64,000 nucleotides of DNA, taken from Arabidopsis thaliana. Lineage: Eukaryota; Streptophyta; Magnoliopsida; Brassicales; Brassicaceae. Below the pieces are notes generated by a model. The model saw only the letters and a list, made by a program, of their open reading frames with translations, did no database searches and was not told the origin of the DNA. Within the stretch, counting starts at the first letter, position 1. Each line of letters starts with the position of its first letter. The position numbers were made by a program, and so were the translations under genes. The DNA is taken from positions 3,534,001-3,598,000 of the forward strand of contig NC_003070.9 of the NCBI RefSeq assembly GCF_000001735.4. The letters are read 5' to 3'. Positions 1-12,002 of this stretch are shown piece after piece.

Positions 1-80
1 CACTTTTTTTTCTGGCAGTCTCTATACTAAAAGTCGACAATGAATATATTTATTCCTTACATGTGTTATTTTGACTGCAG

Positions 81-781
81 CTCGATGTTTGTATGCATTC
101 TCTCAACGCTGTTTTTCTCCTTGGTGACACAAGCCTCAATTCCTTGGTAAGTTTTCAAAACTGAAGTCTGCGGATACACAATCTCCTGCCTTTTTTATTA
201 GAATCTAATGGCAATCTTCTTTCTTCCTTATCCAGCGATTCCCACTGTTCCGGATTGCTTACTTTGTACTTTGGAGCTGTATTTTCGTGGCTTACCAATG
301 GATAATCCATGCCGTCAAGAACTTATGGTACACACTTGTTCTGTTTTCTTATCTTCATAGAGGCATAAGTTTCCATCATTTTGACCCCAGATATTAACTC
401 ATTGTACTGATCAAGTACTATGACTTTCTGATTGCGCCAAATGGCCCACTCAAAATCTTCTTAACAAACAGAGCCGCAGTGTCTTTACGAGTTTTAAGGG
501 ATCTTGTTATACATGTTTTGCAGGTGGCCATACCAATTTCTTGATCTTTCGTCACCATACGCACCCTTATGGTATGATTATAACTCTTCACACTTACTAT
601 GATATCAAAGTTTCCAATAAAAATCAAATTTAACAATAAAAAAGAGACAATTGTTGTGATCTTTTACTAATGTTTCTGCAGGTACTTGGGAGTGGCTGTG
701 ATGCATATACCATGCTTTGCGGTCTTCGCTTTGGTCATAAAGCTGAAGAATTACTTGCTGCAGCAGCGTCACAACTCGTGA
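81..781 (+). CDS. C-terminal part of a multi-pass membrane protein gene (AT1G10660-like), 5' end outside window
   Basis: Four terminal exons splice cleanly: 81-146, 236-327, 524-571 and 682-781, ending in TGA at 779-781. The first 80 bases are the end of an intron (acceptor CAG at 78-80). The frame stays open across all junctions and gives about 100 residues, with hydrophobic stretches (around FRIAYFVLWSCIFVAYQW and GVAVMHIPCFAVFALVI) that look like two membrane helices and a short cytosolic-type tail ending RHNS. The family is a plant-specific multi-pass membrane protein of unknown function; I place it as AT1G10660 mainly because of its neighbours. Function cannot be stated. The 3' UTR probably runs to about 1.1 kb. 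Confidence 0.8.
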
Positions 782-1786
782 TAGTTTTGGTCTCCCCGAA
801 TTCAAGTTTCATCTTCTATTTATGAGATTCTTTGTTCACGAGAGAATACCACACATGGAGGAAACAATGGTTCATGGTCATGGTCAAAGTCAAAGTCAAA
901 GTCATTCAGAAAGTTTGAGAAAGTCAAACCCTCTTGTTGAGTAAGAGACTATCCAGAAGAAAGAAGAGTAATCTCCAACACTACAACACATTAATTTAGG
1001 TCTTGTTTAGTTTGTTTATGATTAAACAAGTCTCCTCAATAATGAAGTGTCATAAATAAGTTATACAATCCCTTGTTGTAAAGATGCAACCAAATAAGTA
1101 ATGAGAAATTAATAAATATTTTTCTTTTAAAAACAAAATTTGGTTATATGTGACACAAATGGAATGGTTGAAGTTGAAACGTTCATTTTCAAGTTAGGTG
1201 GCATACTCTAAAATTGAATGAACAATTGAACATCCACCAGCTTTTTTCAGAGATGCGTAGCTGCAAAGTCTTGCTAATGTTTGTTAAATAAATCCTAGTA
1301 TGTAGAAAAATAATCCAAATTCTAATGCAATTATTTGCTAAATCCTACAAAAGTATATACTATAAAGATTTGAGAAAGAAATAAACATTAAATTATGTGC
1401 ATATGTAAAATGATTGTTGGTTATAATACTAAATAATAAAGTTTATAACAATATTTTACAAATTTGGAAGTTGCAACTATAAATGGTAAATTCGGTCCTT
1501 AAGATTAGAAGACAAAGAAGAGTCGTGTTGGTGAGCTAACTACCCAACCTGTGAAGCTACCCCCATTCTCTCTCAACGGTAAAGATCCGCCATTTTCACC
1601 GATCTCTGTTTCTTCTCGTTTGGATCTTTGGAAATTTTAGAGTTTGTTCGTTCTCTCTCGTATCTCATTTTGGAATTGAATCGTTAGTGGATTTGATCGG
1701 GAAATGAGTGTTTTCGCGTTCGATTAGTGTTTATCAGTCTCTGGATCTGTGATTTTGATTTTGTTTTCTCCAGTTTTCGTTTTGAA
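782..1786. other. Intergenic region and ACLA-1 5' leader
   Basis: The first part is the 3' UTR of the upstream membrane protein gene. AT-rich spacer follows to about 1500. From about 1500 the sequence is the ACLA-1 promoter/leader. A 5' UTR intron is likely at 1579-1773 (donor GGTAAAG, acceptor TTTCTCCAG), leaving 13 nt of leader in front of the start codon. An intron in the leader is common in Arabidopsis housekeeping genes; its use here is inferred. Confidence 0.5.
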
Positions 1787-4098
1787 ATGGCGAGGAAGAA
1801 GATCAGAGAGTATGACTCAAAGAGGTTGGTGAAGGAACATTTCAAAAGGCTTTCTGGCAAAGAGCTTCCTATCAGATCCGTTCAGGTTTAAATCTGTTTC
1901 CTTTGGATCTTGTCTTTTTTTATAGCTTTTGGTAATGGACATTGGTTTCTCCGACATTAGGCAGATGATGTTTTCTGGTTACATTCTTGCTTTGGTTTCT
2001 CCGACATTAGGCACCATGTGGTCTAGCTTTTCTCCATTATGAATCATGGATCATGTTTTTGGATCTATGTCGTTTACTGTTGTTTTCCTGTTTTCATAAA
2101 GCTTCATGTAACCTTTTCTCATGTGTGTAGATTAATGAAACAACTGATCTAAATGAGCTAGTTGAAAAGGAACCTTGGCTCTCGTCTGAGAAGCTGGTGG
2201 TGAAACCTGACATGTTGTTTGGAAAGCGTGGCAAGAGTGGTTTGGTTGCCTTGAAATTAGATTTTGCTGATGTTGCCACTTTTGTTAAAGAACGTTTGGG
2301 AAAAGAGGTAATGCTTTTGTTTTGCGCTTTTAAGCCATTCTATAGAGACCATTTTGACTCCATCTCTCTATTTGTATCATATGTAGGTAGAGATGAGTGG
2401 ATGCAAAGGACCCATAACAACATTCATAGTTGAACCATTTGTTCCACACAATGAGGAGTATTATCTCAATGTTGTCTCGGATCGGCTTGGTTGCAGCATA
2501 AGCTTTTCTGAGTGTGGAGGAATTGAGATCGAGGAGAACTGGGACAAGGTATTTTGTAAGAGATTTTTGTTTTAAATATGTCTTATAGTCTAATTCAGTA
2601 TCTTGCATCATAAAGATGATTTTTTTTGCTGAGGCTCCAATTTCTACAGGTCAAGACAATATTTTTACCAACAGGTGCTTCCCTGACACCTGAAATATGT
2701 GCACCTCTTGTCGCAACTCTTCCCTTAGAGGTAATCGACTCTTTTTAATTGGATCATAGGATTGTATATGTGAACATGACTTAGAAATTGGACTCGTGAC
2801 TTAGACTTATAACATTTCCCATGTACAGATCAAAGCTGAAATTGAAGAATTTATCAAAGTCATTTTCACCCTATTCCAAGGTATGCCAAGGATAGCTGAA
2901 CCTACACACAAATCAAAATCCCCTTTACTGTGATAAAAACTAAGCATTTTTGTTATTTCTTTTGGTGTGCTAGATCTTGATTTCACTTTCTTGGAGATGA
3001 ATCCTTTCACTCTAGTTGATGGAAGTCCTTATCCTCTGGATATGAGGGGTGAGCTTGATGATACTGCTGCCTTCAAAAACTTTAAAAAGTAAGTTTGACC
3101 GCCAGATTTCCTATCTCTTTGAGCTTAAGTACAAATGATTGAGCCCTCAAACTTGCAGATGGGGCGACATTGAATTTCCTCTGCCATTTGGAAGAGTAAT
3201 GAGTCCTACAGAAAGCTTTATCCACGGACTGGATGAGAAGGTATCACTGTCTTGACAATAATTTAATCCAAATGTATGTCTGCTTCATTGTTCTGTGACT
3301 AGTAAAGAGCTTTCTTTGCACCTTTTGTGGTTGCAGACAAGTGCGTCTTTGAAGTTTACCGTTCTGAACCCCAAGGGACGGATTTGGACAATGGTAGCTG
3401 GTGGAGGAGCAAGTGTCATCTATGCGGATACGGTATGTTCCCTAAAGAATCATTACTAAGAGAATCTCTGCAAAATTTTCCCTTCTCAAGTCCATCACTA
3501 AAATTTCTTATCTAGGTTGGAGATCTCGGGTATGCATCTGAACTTGGCAACTATGCTGAATACAGTGGAGCACCCAAAGAAGATGAGGTTTTGCAGTACG
3601 CCAGAGTCGTTATTGATGTAAGAAAAATTTACTTATTTTCTTCCATAAGACTTTCTTTCATGTGACTGAACAATAACAATACAATATACTGCAGTGTGCT
3701 ACAGCAAACCCGGATGGAAAAAGCAGAGCCCTTGTCATCGGAGGCGGAATTGCCAACTTCACTGACGTTGCTGCTACTTTCAATGGCATAATCCGCGCTC
3801 TTAAAGAAAAGGTAACTTAAGAAACCTCGAACGTCTATCAGATTCATTACTGAGTAAAGAGGATCAAAAGCAAAACATCTTGTCATACTGTGATTATATT
3901 TCTCAACAGGAAGCAAAGCTGAAAGCAGCAAGGATGCATATATTTGTGAGGAGAGGAGGACCAAACTACCAAAAGGGACTTGCTAAAATGCGAGCCCTTG
4001 GAGATGATATCGGTGTCCCCATCGAGGTCTATGGCCCAGAAGCAACCATGACAGGTATCTGCAAGGAGGCAATCCAGTACATCACAGCAGCAGCATAA
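1787..4098 (+). CDS. ACLA-1: ATP-citrate lyase subunit A (alpha chain A-1)
   Basis: Encodes the A subunit of the heteromeric plant ATP-citrate lyase, which with the B subunit makes cytosolic acetyl-CoA and oxaloacetate from citrate, ATP and CoA for cuticular wax, sterol and flavonoid synthesis. Eleven coding exons: 1787-1885, 2131-2307, 2387-2548, 2650-2730, 2829-2880, 2974-3088, 3159-3240, 3337-3432, 3516-3617, 3695-3811, 3910-4098. They give exactly 423 residues, the usual length. The N-terminal half has the ATP-grasp/succinyl-CoA-synthetase-beta-like fold ([20 protein letters not shown]); later come [19 protein letters not shown] and [10 protein letters not shown]. It ends ITAAA. There is no transit peptide, which fits a cytosolic enzyme. 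Intron 1 holds a 22-bp direct repeat. It lies tail to tail with ABCB10, with 371 bp between the stops. The A-1 assignment rests on gene order. Confidence 0.97.
1942..2013. repeat. 22-bp direct repeat inside ACLA-1 intron 1
   Basis: Two identical 22-bp copies, at 1942-1963 and 1992-2013 (starting TTGGTTTCTCCGACATTAG), lie 50 bp apart start to start. They sit in intron 1 away from the splice sites. This looks like a small local duplication with no visible coding effect. Confidence 0.9.
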
Positions 4099-4250
4099 GC
4101 TTCTCTCAGTACCTTCTATGACCAAAACTTTGTCTGTGTTTTAGAGCCTTTATTTACTGTGGTTAAGATTACTCAAGCTATAAGATACTTGCAATTTCTT
4201 GAAAACTTCTGTTGTTCGATTCTCTTTCCCCTAACGTTTTCTTCAGATTC

Positions 4251-4256
4251 AATAAA
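4251..4256 (+). terminator. Canonical poly(A) signal AATAAA of ACLA-1
   Basis: AATAAA (within CAATAAATAAT) lies about 150 bp after the ACLA-1 stop codon, a normal distance for a plant near-upstream element. A T-rich stretch follows. Confidence 0.55.
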
Positions 4257-4469
4257 TAATCGTTACTTTTTTTTCCCCTCTATTTTATTTGATTTTGATA
4301 TTTCCTACAGTGTTAGAGGTTCTGTTTTGAGACCGGTTCCTTGAACAATGAATCAAGAATGAATAGCATAATCAAATATGAGTTACATAATCATATAATA
4401 TAAATGTAGGATCGATATTTAGAAAAGAAAAAAAAAAAACCAAGAGTTTTGATAATTCAATAATAACTC

Positions 4470-7400
4470 TTAAGGATGATGGCGCTGCCGCTGCTGAAGA
4501 CTGATAAGTTTAGAGTAGGGACCATTCTTGTTCTCAACGAGGATATTGTGGCTGCCTTGCTCTATGATCTTACCGTCTTGTATTACACTTATCATATCTG
4601 AGTTCTTGATCGTCGATAGCCGGTGAGCCACCACCACCGTGGTTCGGTCTCTCATTAGCCGATCCAATGCTTGTTGTACCTGCAATTCATTAGTATAAAC
4701 TTGTAAATCTTTGCCTGTTGTACCTGCAATTCATTAGTATAAACTTGTAAATCTTTGCCGAAAATCTTGATCCAAGCTCTAAACGCTATTGAAAGCTTAC
4801 CACACGCTCTGATTCAACATCTAAGGCGCTTGTGGCTTCATCAAGAAGCAGAATCTCTGGGTTCTTGAGGACGGCTCTAGCTATAGCAATTCTCTGTCTC
4901 TGGCCGCCTGACATCTGAATGCCACGTTCACCGACTTTGGTTGAGTAACCTTCAGGGAGAGAGCTGATGAAACTGTGAGCATTTGCAAGCTTAGCTGCTT
5001 CCATGACTTCAGATTCAGAAGCTCCTTCTTTACCATACAAGATGTTCTCATAGATAGTCGTTGCAAACAGAGCCGGTTCTTGTTGAACCAGACCAATGTG
5101 TCTTCGCAGTGATTTCAACTTCAGTTTCTTGATGTCTTGCCCTGCAATAAAATTTTATTGATTGAAAACAGAATTAGCTCACTCAACCATAAGTCCATAA
5201 ACAAAGTTCTTGTGATGCAAGAAACCTGTGATCAGAGTTATTTGTGATAGAAGAAATTCTGTCAAGAGCTAGCACTCACCGTCTATCATGATTATTCCGG
5301 CTGTAGGATCGTAGAACCGGAGAACAAGCGAAAGAACCGAACTTTTTCCAGATCCGCTTTGTCCCACAAGCGCCATGCTTTTGCCAGAAGGAACTAGTAG
5401 ATTGAAATCGCTGAAAATAGTCACATCAGGCCGTGAAGGATAACTGAAATGAACACCTTTGAGCTCTATAGTGCCTTCCACATTACTCAGCTCCTCACCA
5501 GTATCACCAACAACCTGTGTTCTTCGATCCAATAGCTCGAAAACCGAAACAACCATCTGGTTTCCTTTAAGAAGATCTGGGGCTAGAGCCAACACTTCAC
5601 CCATCACTAACGCCGTTACTATCAAAACCATGAATGTTTTCATCACAGATTCGAAACTTGATAATCCTTTCTCCATCAAAATCGATCCGTACCTATTAAA
5701 ACATTTAAAGCTTCAATAACGTTTCAATCTACACAAATTTATACTTTGTGTGAAACAGTTTATATATATACCAGAGGGCAAGGCCGTAGGAGGAGAAGAT
5801 GAAGAATTGAGAAACACCGTACAAAATCCCGGCCATCTGTCCACGCCTGAAAGAACGTTCTGAAGGTTCTAGAAGCTCTTTGGAATAAAGGTCTAAAACC
5901 TTCTCCTCTGCACAAAAGGCGACCACGGTTCGGATGTTGCTAATAGACTCTCCAGCCAACATGTTAGCCTTTAAATACGCTTTACTCAAGTTTCCTCCAT
6001 AGCCTTGCATGAAAATTTTCTAACAAATGCAACCAAGAAGAAAAGAGTAAGAACTTACTTGACGACCAAAAAAAAGTATGTAAAAACGCAAAAAGCTGCG
6101 TTTTACCTCGCTGATATGACCGCTTATAATCAAGGGGTATGTGGCCAAGACAACAAGAGTGAGACGCCAGTTGAGTATAAAAGAAATGATGAAAGCAGTC
6201 ACAACAAGACCTAAATTCTCAAGTAGAATTGTCGATCTATCGACCACGATGGTTCTAAGCAAAGTCGCATCACTTTCAAGCCGCGATGCCAACATCGAAC
6301 TAGTGTTATCAACCTTATCAAACCACCCGATTTCATTCCTCAAGATCGCTAAACAAAGAAGAAAACAATCACATATTTAAATCAACCAATGTAAAGACAA
6401 CTAGTCGTAGGATTTAGCTAGACTGCGGTTTTGTGTTTGTGCGTACCTGAAAACATCTTTTGTCGGACTCGGAGAGTGAGACGCTCACCCATAATACCAA
6501 AGGTGGTATGCTCAATGGTATGTACGATGACAGTGATGACGGAGCCACAACAGAAGAGGATAGAGATTCTTTTGACCTCGTTTTGAGTTGTCTCCCAGTC
6601 CATGTAATAAGATACTAAAGCCTGTGCGATACCAAGCGCGAAAAGCGGCATTTGAGATCCCGCAATAAAGGAACCTAACGTCCCACATAATCCGTATTTC
6701 CAATCCGGACGGATCATAGAGTAAAGACGTCCCACCGTTACTTTGGCCTGTTTGGTCGTATCTGGTTGGTTTACTGATTGATGAATGGACGAGGTCGTCT
6801 CCGTGATTGGTAGTTCCGGCAAGGGTTTTGTACTGCAGAAATTAAAGATAAAGAACCTTCATGAGAATAACTATAACATAAGTGATAAACGGGATTGGGC
6901 ATCATAAATATTGAGTATAAATACCTGACTGGTAAGCTTGGAGTGTGGTTCAAGTTAGGGCTGGCAGCTTCTTGGATACGAAGAAGAGAAGAATAAGCTC
7001 CATCAGGGTTAGATATGAGTTCGTCGTGGCTTCCGGACTCAATGATCTTCCCTCCTCCAACAACGGCTATGATGTCAGCGTTTCTTACAGTGGAGAGTCT
7101 ATGAGCCACCACGACCGTTGTTCTCCCAACCATCACCCTGTCCAAAGCTTCCTGCACGATTTTCTCTGACTCTGCATCTAGTGCGCTTGTTGCCTCATCG
7201 AGTAAGAGGATCGATGGATTCTTCACTATCGCCCTAGAAATACTGATCCTCTGCTTCTGCCCGCCAGATAGCTGAATTCCTCTCTCACCTACCTGTAAAC
7301 CGAATAACAAGCAAAATCTAGGGTTTACAGTTGTTAATTTCTTGTGTTCTAAGCTATCTGATGTTCGACATACCTGAGTTTCGAATCCTTCCGGTAGGTT

Positions 7401-9782
7401 GTTGATGAATGAGATGGCTTCCGAGAGCTTTGCAGCATTGGTAATTTCCTCAGAGGTGGCATCGTCTTTACCATACATAATGTTCTCGCGAATCGTGGTT
7501 GCAAACAGGACAGGCTCTTGATTAACCAAACCAATATGACCTCTTAACCACTTAAGATCCAAGTATCTGATATCGTTCCCATCCAGCATCACCGCTCCAT
7601 CGGTAGGCTCGTAGAATCGTTCAATTAAGGATATCATGGTGCTTTTCCCAGACCCGCTTCCTCCAACAAGAGCCACGACTTTCCCCGCAGGGATCACGAA
7701 GTTTAGCTTGTCAAAGATCACCACATCAGGGCGAGAGGGGTATGTGAAAGTCACGTCTTTGAATAGAATGTCTCCGTTTACATTCCCGAGTTTACGACCT
7801 GTTTTATCCTCCGTGTTCCGTTCAATCATCTGAAAAATCGGATACGCAGCAGCACTGGCTCGCATGAATGTGGAAATGTCAGGAGCCGCCTGACCAAGAG
7901 ACCTATACAAAAACAGAGCTTTATTATGACTAATTCGAAAAAAATAAGGGTAATGTGCAGAGCAAAGAATCAAGAAGTTATGTATTACAAGCCAGCGATG
8001 ACAACATTGAGCATGGTCGTGAAAGATTCGCCACCATTAGCGATTCCCTTGTGAACAACGATGCTTGTGAACCAAATGAGCAAAGCCCAAGACAAAAACA
8101 GGACAAAATGCAACGAACCAAGCCCTAGTCCTTTGGCTAAACCGGCTTTTCTCCCGTAATTGTAAGTGTTCCTCAAAGCTCCTTGGTACGAACTCACCGC
8201 CTTTTCTTCTCCCGTAAACGCTTGTACGGTCCTCACATTCCCGATCACCTAATTTTAAACAGAGGGATATATGAAACTAGATACAGAAAGGAAAATTCAC
8301 TTTTCAGGTACTTTTCTTGACTGACAAGTTACCAACCTCTTCTGCGATCTCGTTGGCCTTGACGTATGATTTCCGGACACGGACGATAAGTCCGCTGCTG
8401 ACAAAAGCGTAAATTCCGCCGGCGAGAGCAATGAATGGGACTATGGAGAGAGTGACGAGACTTATTTGCCATACGCTCGCGAACCCGATCGCAAAACCGG
8501 CTATGAACCGGCTTATGAAGTGCATGAAATTCCCTACCTGCAACAAAAATACCGATTAACCTGATTTAAATTATGCATGCCAAAATCTTTTACTTTTATT
8601 GGACTGAGCCAATATATGATATATCCCTTATGCATGGATTTAAAAAATTTAGGACTAGACAAGATGCATGCTTGCTATAGGAAAATTAAAAATCCAACAT
8701 CCAAAATTTAAGACCAATACCGGTTTGATCTTGGTATAGCGTACCTTCTCGGAGATAGCGTCTTGGACAACAAGGATCTCGGAGGTGATGGCGGAGATGA
8801 CTTCTCCGGTGGAAATCTCGGTGTCGAATAAGCTTATGTCTTGGCTTAACATTGACCGCAAATAAGCTTTTCTAATCTTCGCTGCTTGTCTCTCTCCCGT
8901 ATGCATCCAACATGCAACCTCTGTTTCCATTCATTTTTTTAAAAATTTGATCATATCTTCAAAAAAAATATAATTGATTGTTCTCTTTGTTATGTGATTT
9001 ACCTAACCATGATGAAAAGAGTATCACCACACTCAGATATACAAAATCCAACGAGTACTGCACATCCAAAAATAAATAAAATAATAAGCCGAGCAGAGAA
9101 TAAAACTTTTTGTTTCCGGTCAATTTCAGAGAATAAAACTTATTATTTCTTACCTTTTCATTTCATTTTTTATTTGGAGTCAACATTAGTAAAGATGTAT
9201 TTCAGAATATGCATGAATTAATTAGCATTTTGACCTCGCTTTTGGAAATTTAATTGATATATCTCATATAACATTGAACCCAAGAATATGATAACTTTAG
9301 TTTTTAGGAAAAATTTGATTTATCAAATCTCAACCTCTTTAGATATGTGAATCTTCATGTAAATTCTAATGGCCAAGTTCAAAATCTTACTACTCACTGC
9401 AATTCTTAGACATATAAAAATATACAATTAACAATTTCATATTCACTCAGATGGAAGATTATGAACAAACCCTAATAATTTAAAGTTTTCTAAAAAATAC
9501 TACGAATATACAAAAAAAGTTATGAACCTTGGCGACTTTGTGAGAAGCTTCTTGTGGGAAGAGGTAAGCAAGACCGATGATGTTGATGAGTTTGCCAAAG
9601 AAGATGAAGAAAACTGGAACGGAGGCTCCGTGAATGCAAGCACCAATGGATCCAAGAGCCATCAGAACGCAATCGTAAAAATCAGCAAATGAGAAGAGCT
9701 TAAGAAATGATACACTTGGCCGCTTCTTCTCCTTCTCCGCCGCTGCCATGTCCACGATTGCTGGATCATTTGACGGTTGCAT
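4470..9782 (-). CDS. ABCB10: ABC transporter, B family (P-glycoprotein-like full transporter)
   Basis: A full-size MDR/P-glycoprotein-type exporter (PGP10); relatives move auxin and other amphipathic molecules across the plasma membrane. Thirteen exons on the minus strand: 9528-9782, 9003-9057, 8745-8920, 8337-8537, 7989-8248, 7374-7902, 6925-7292, 6447-6832, 6107-6348, 5772-6019, 5280-5692, 4801-5141, 4470-4679. They join in frame to 1227 residues. The layout is TMD1-NBD1-TMD2-NBD2. NBD1 has Walker A at about 396-404 (GGSGSGKST), signature LSGGQ at 500-504 and Walker B ILLLDE at 520-525. NBD2 has Walker A at about 1017-1025 (GQSGSGKSS), then MSGGQRQR and [12 protein letters not shown]. The chosen start is the ATG encoding MQPSNDP; the upstream in-frame triplet is GTG, not ATG. 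The acceptor of the last intron has a tandem duplication. Substrate cannot be told from sequence. Confidence 0.96.
4672..4759. repeat. Perfect 44-bp tandem duplication across the last ABCB10 splice acceptor
   Basis: 4672-4715 and 4716-4759 are identical 44-bp copies. On the minus strand each copy carries the same acceptor (TGAATTGCAG then GTACAAC) and the first bases of the last exon. Only the copy next to the exon body (exon start 4679) keeps the reading frame; using the other would add 44 nt and shift the frame. Confidence 0.95.
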
Positions 9783-11318
9783 TTTCACTTTTGGATATGG
9801 AGAGAAAGAAGAGTTGGTTCGAGGGAGACTAGAAATGAGAAGGCATGTATATAGAAGAGGAAGTTCAAGGAAACTTATGGAAGAGGTATTAATTAGGATC
9901 TAATTTGAATCTTAACAGAGTTTCATGTCTCGACGTGTTTTCTTTTTAATACTGAATTATTTATATTACTAAGAAAATTCATGAATAAACATGTAAAGAC
10001 TTTTCCTCTAAAACTACTTATGCCGGAAACAAAGTTTTTTTATCAAATAAACAATTGGTAAGAAATCCTATTTTCATCGGAAAGGTAATAAATTGGAAAA
10101 AAAAAAGAAAAAAAAAATCGGAAAGGTAAAAAATATGGACAGAGTAATTTGATTGAAAAAGAAGTAAGAAATAGAAAATATGTATATACTATGCTTTTTT
10201 GTTGGTAATATTTTAACTTATAAGCTGGCTGATTTTTTTTTTTTTTAAAGGGTAATAATTAACTGGATTTTCTATTAATGGTTAATCTGACCATCTTTAA
10301 ACTGTACATATCAAATTTTATAGAAAAGATCTTAAAATAATGGAAAAAATTGATAATGACAGATACTAATAACAAAAAGTTTAGATAGAAAAATTAGATA
10401 TTCAATTTACTTTTGATAAAAAATATATCTCATTTCAAGTACACAATTTCAATTTTATATTCAATTAGAGAAGACTCAAACGAAATATTTTTTTTCACAG
10501 ACTCAAAAGAAAATAACAATCCAAATACACACACCAACATATATATATATATAATATAAAATTCTATATATATACATCTATAATTGATCAGTAAAAATAC
10601 TTACATGCATATTTTATATAAAAATTTATGTATTATCTATAACTTATATATACATGCATAGTTTAGTCCGACTAATAGCAATACTTATATTTTTTTGTAC
10701 TATCAATTTTTTCAGTGGCACAGATAAAATTTGACTTTAATTGGTTTTAGTCCGGTACATTGTCAACTTTAATATTTGAGCTTCTCTTTCACACCAAATA
10801 TATGTTTTACAATGGAAAATTAGTTCTTGCATTAAAATATGCACTGCTGATGTATTCTTGCTCTCCGTTGAAGCTTTGATGTCATATATAAATGATTGGG
10901 TGATGGTAAATTGGCACTAATATAAAATTTCCATAGAACAAACAGTTTATGGACGGTCAAGATTTTCAGATACACGAGGAAATGAAAAACAGATTTCTAA
11001 TATTTTTTATTATAAATTCACAAACATAGACATTAGACACATCACACATGAAACTTAATAATAGACACATGAGCAAACATAGTCCAATTTAATTCCCAAA
11101 AACCGGAAAGAAAACACACATGAAGACGATCTAAAATATAATTTTCTTCCCATTGTACATACTATTATTTAAAGATGATTCTTTCGGTAGCAACTGAATC
11201 TTAAACATTTCAAGATCCACTATACCACCAAAATCAAATCAATAGAACTCGAAAAACACGAGCCTGATGCCGATATATGACTTGCCGTTTTGTCTCCTCC
11301 TTGCTTCTCATGGCCAAG
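9783..11318. other. ABCB10 upstream region, AT-rich spacer
   Basis: This holds the ABCB10 leader (GA-rich just upstream of its ATG) and then very AT-rich DNA with poly-A/T runs and TATA microsatellites at about 10540-10600. I see no convincing ORF, RNA gene or transposon end here. From about 10990 to 11318 it may be the 3' part of the small minus-strand transcript described next. Confidence 0.5.
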
Positions 11319-11408
11319 CTAAACAAACTGTTGGGGAGATTTTCCAAACTGAGGTTCCTCTGTCTCTTCCTTAAATGGCTTTGTCTGCATTTTTTCTGCC
11401 GGTTTCAT
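11319..11408 (-). CDS. Possible micro-gene: 29-residue ORF in an mRNA-like context
   Basis: On the minus strand an ATG at 11408 opens a 29-codon ORF (begins MKPAEKMQTK, ends SPQQFV) closed by TAG at 11319-11321. What raises it above noise is the context. A TATA-like box (minus CTATATATTA, plus 11493-11502) lies about 90 bp upstream, followed by a CT-rich leader with no earlier ATG until the ORF. Base composition here is also less AT-rich than the surroundings. The peptide is charged and has no signal peptide or recognised domain. A second short ORF (25 codons, starting MRSKEETK) follows 9 nt after the stop. It may instead be a non-coding transcript with chance ORFs. Confidence 0.35.
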   Translation of the reverse strand: MKPAEKMQTKPFKEETEEPQFGKSPQQFV

Positions 11409-11492
11409 TCCCTTGAAGATTTTTTTTATGAATTATTTGGTTCAAGGTTTTGAATTTAGAGATTTGTGGGTGAAATCTCTATCTAAAGAAGC

Positions 11493-11502
11493 TAATATAT
11501 AG
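11493..11502 (-). promoter_or_regulatory. Candidate TATA box for the micro-gene at 11319-11408
   Basis: Minus-strand CTATATATTA is preceded by a CT-rich tract and followed by a leader of roughly 60 nt to the ORF start. Spacing fits a plant core promoter. No other promoter evidence is available. Confidence 0.35.
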
Positions 11503-11768
11503 AGAGAGATGTGTAGATAGAAGGAGGCTGATTATTTTTCTGAAAGTGGGGAGATAACTATTAGATAATAATATCACATTCTATGATTGGTCCTAGTCAT
11601 AGTTCAACTCAAAGTTTCCCACTTTCTTCTTTTCTTCTAAAAAAATATTCAGTTTAGTCCTTAAAAGTTTGGTGCTGCATCATCGCATTCGTGGGAAATA
11701 AAGGTGGTAGATTCTCATGTTTGTTGTGAATGACAGTTTTGCCCTTTCATGCAAGTGTATCTATTTAA

Positions 11769-12002
11769 GATCATCCTCATTGCACAACTTCATCTGATAT
11801 GCTTTTAATTAATTTTAGTCATTAAATATTAAACTAAAAAAATTAGAACCAATCAGAATATTACACATAGTTCAAGAGGGTCTTCAAAGATGTCTTCAAT
11901 GTTTGGTTAAAGACATTTTCGTTTCTCTTTCTTCATTTGTGTCTTTAATTAAATATTAAAAAACTAGGAAGACATCTCCATTTATCACCAATAGAGATGC
12001 TC
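11769..12002. mobile_element. Small MITE-like element (about 234 bp)
   Basis: The ends form an imperfect terminal inverted repeat: left GATCATCCTCATTG, right (reverse complement) GAGCATCTCTATTG, 11 of 14 matching. Both sides are flanked by TTAA (11765-11768 and 12003-12006). The interior is AT-rich and non-coding. Ends of the GAGCATCT type are common among small plant DNA-transposon derivatives, but I cannot assign a superfamily, and TTAA could also be read as a 3-bp TAA/TTA duplication. Confidence 0.45.

Noticed and set aside
7349..7534. Other-frame ORFs inside ABCB10 exons
   Set aside because: Shadows of the ABC transporter coding sequence in other frames.
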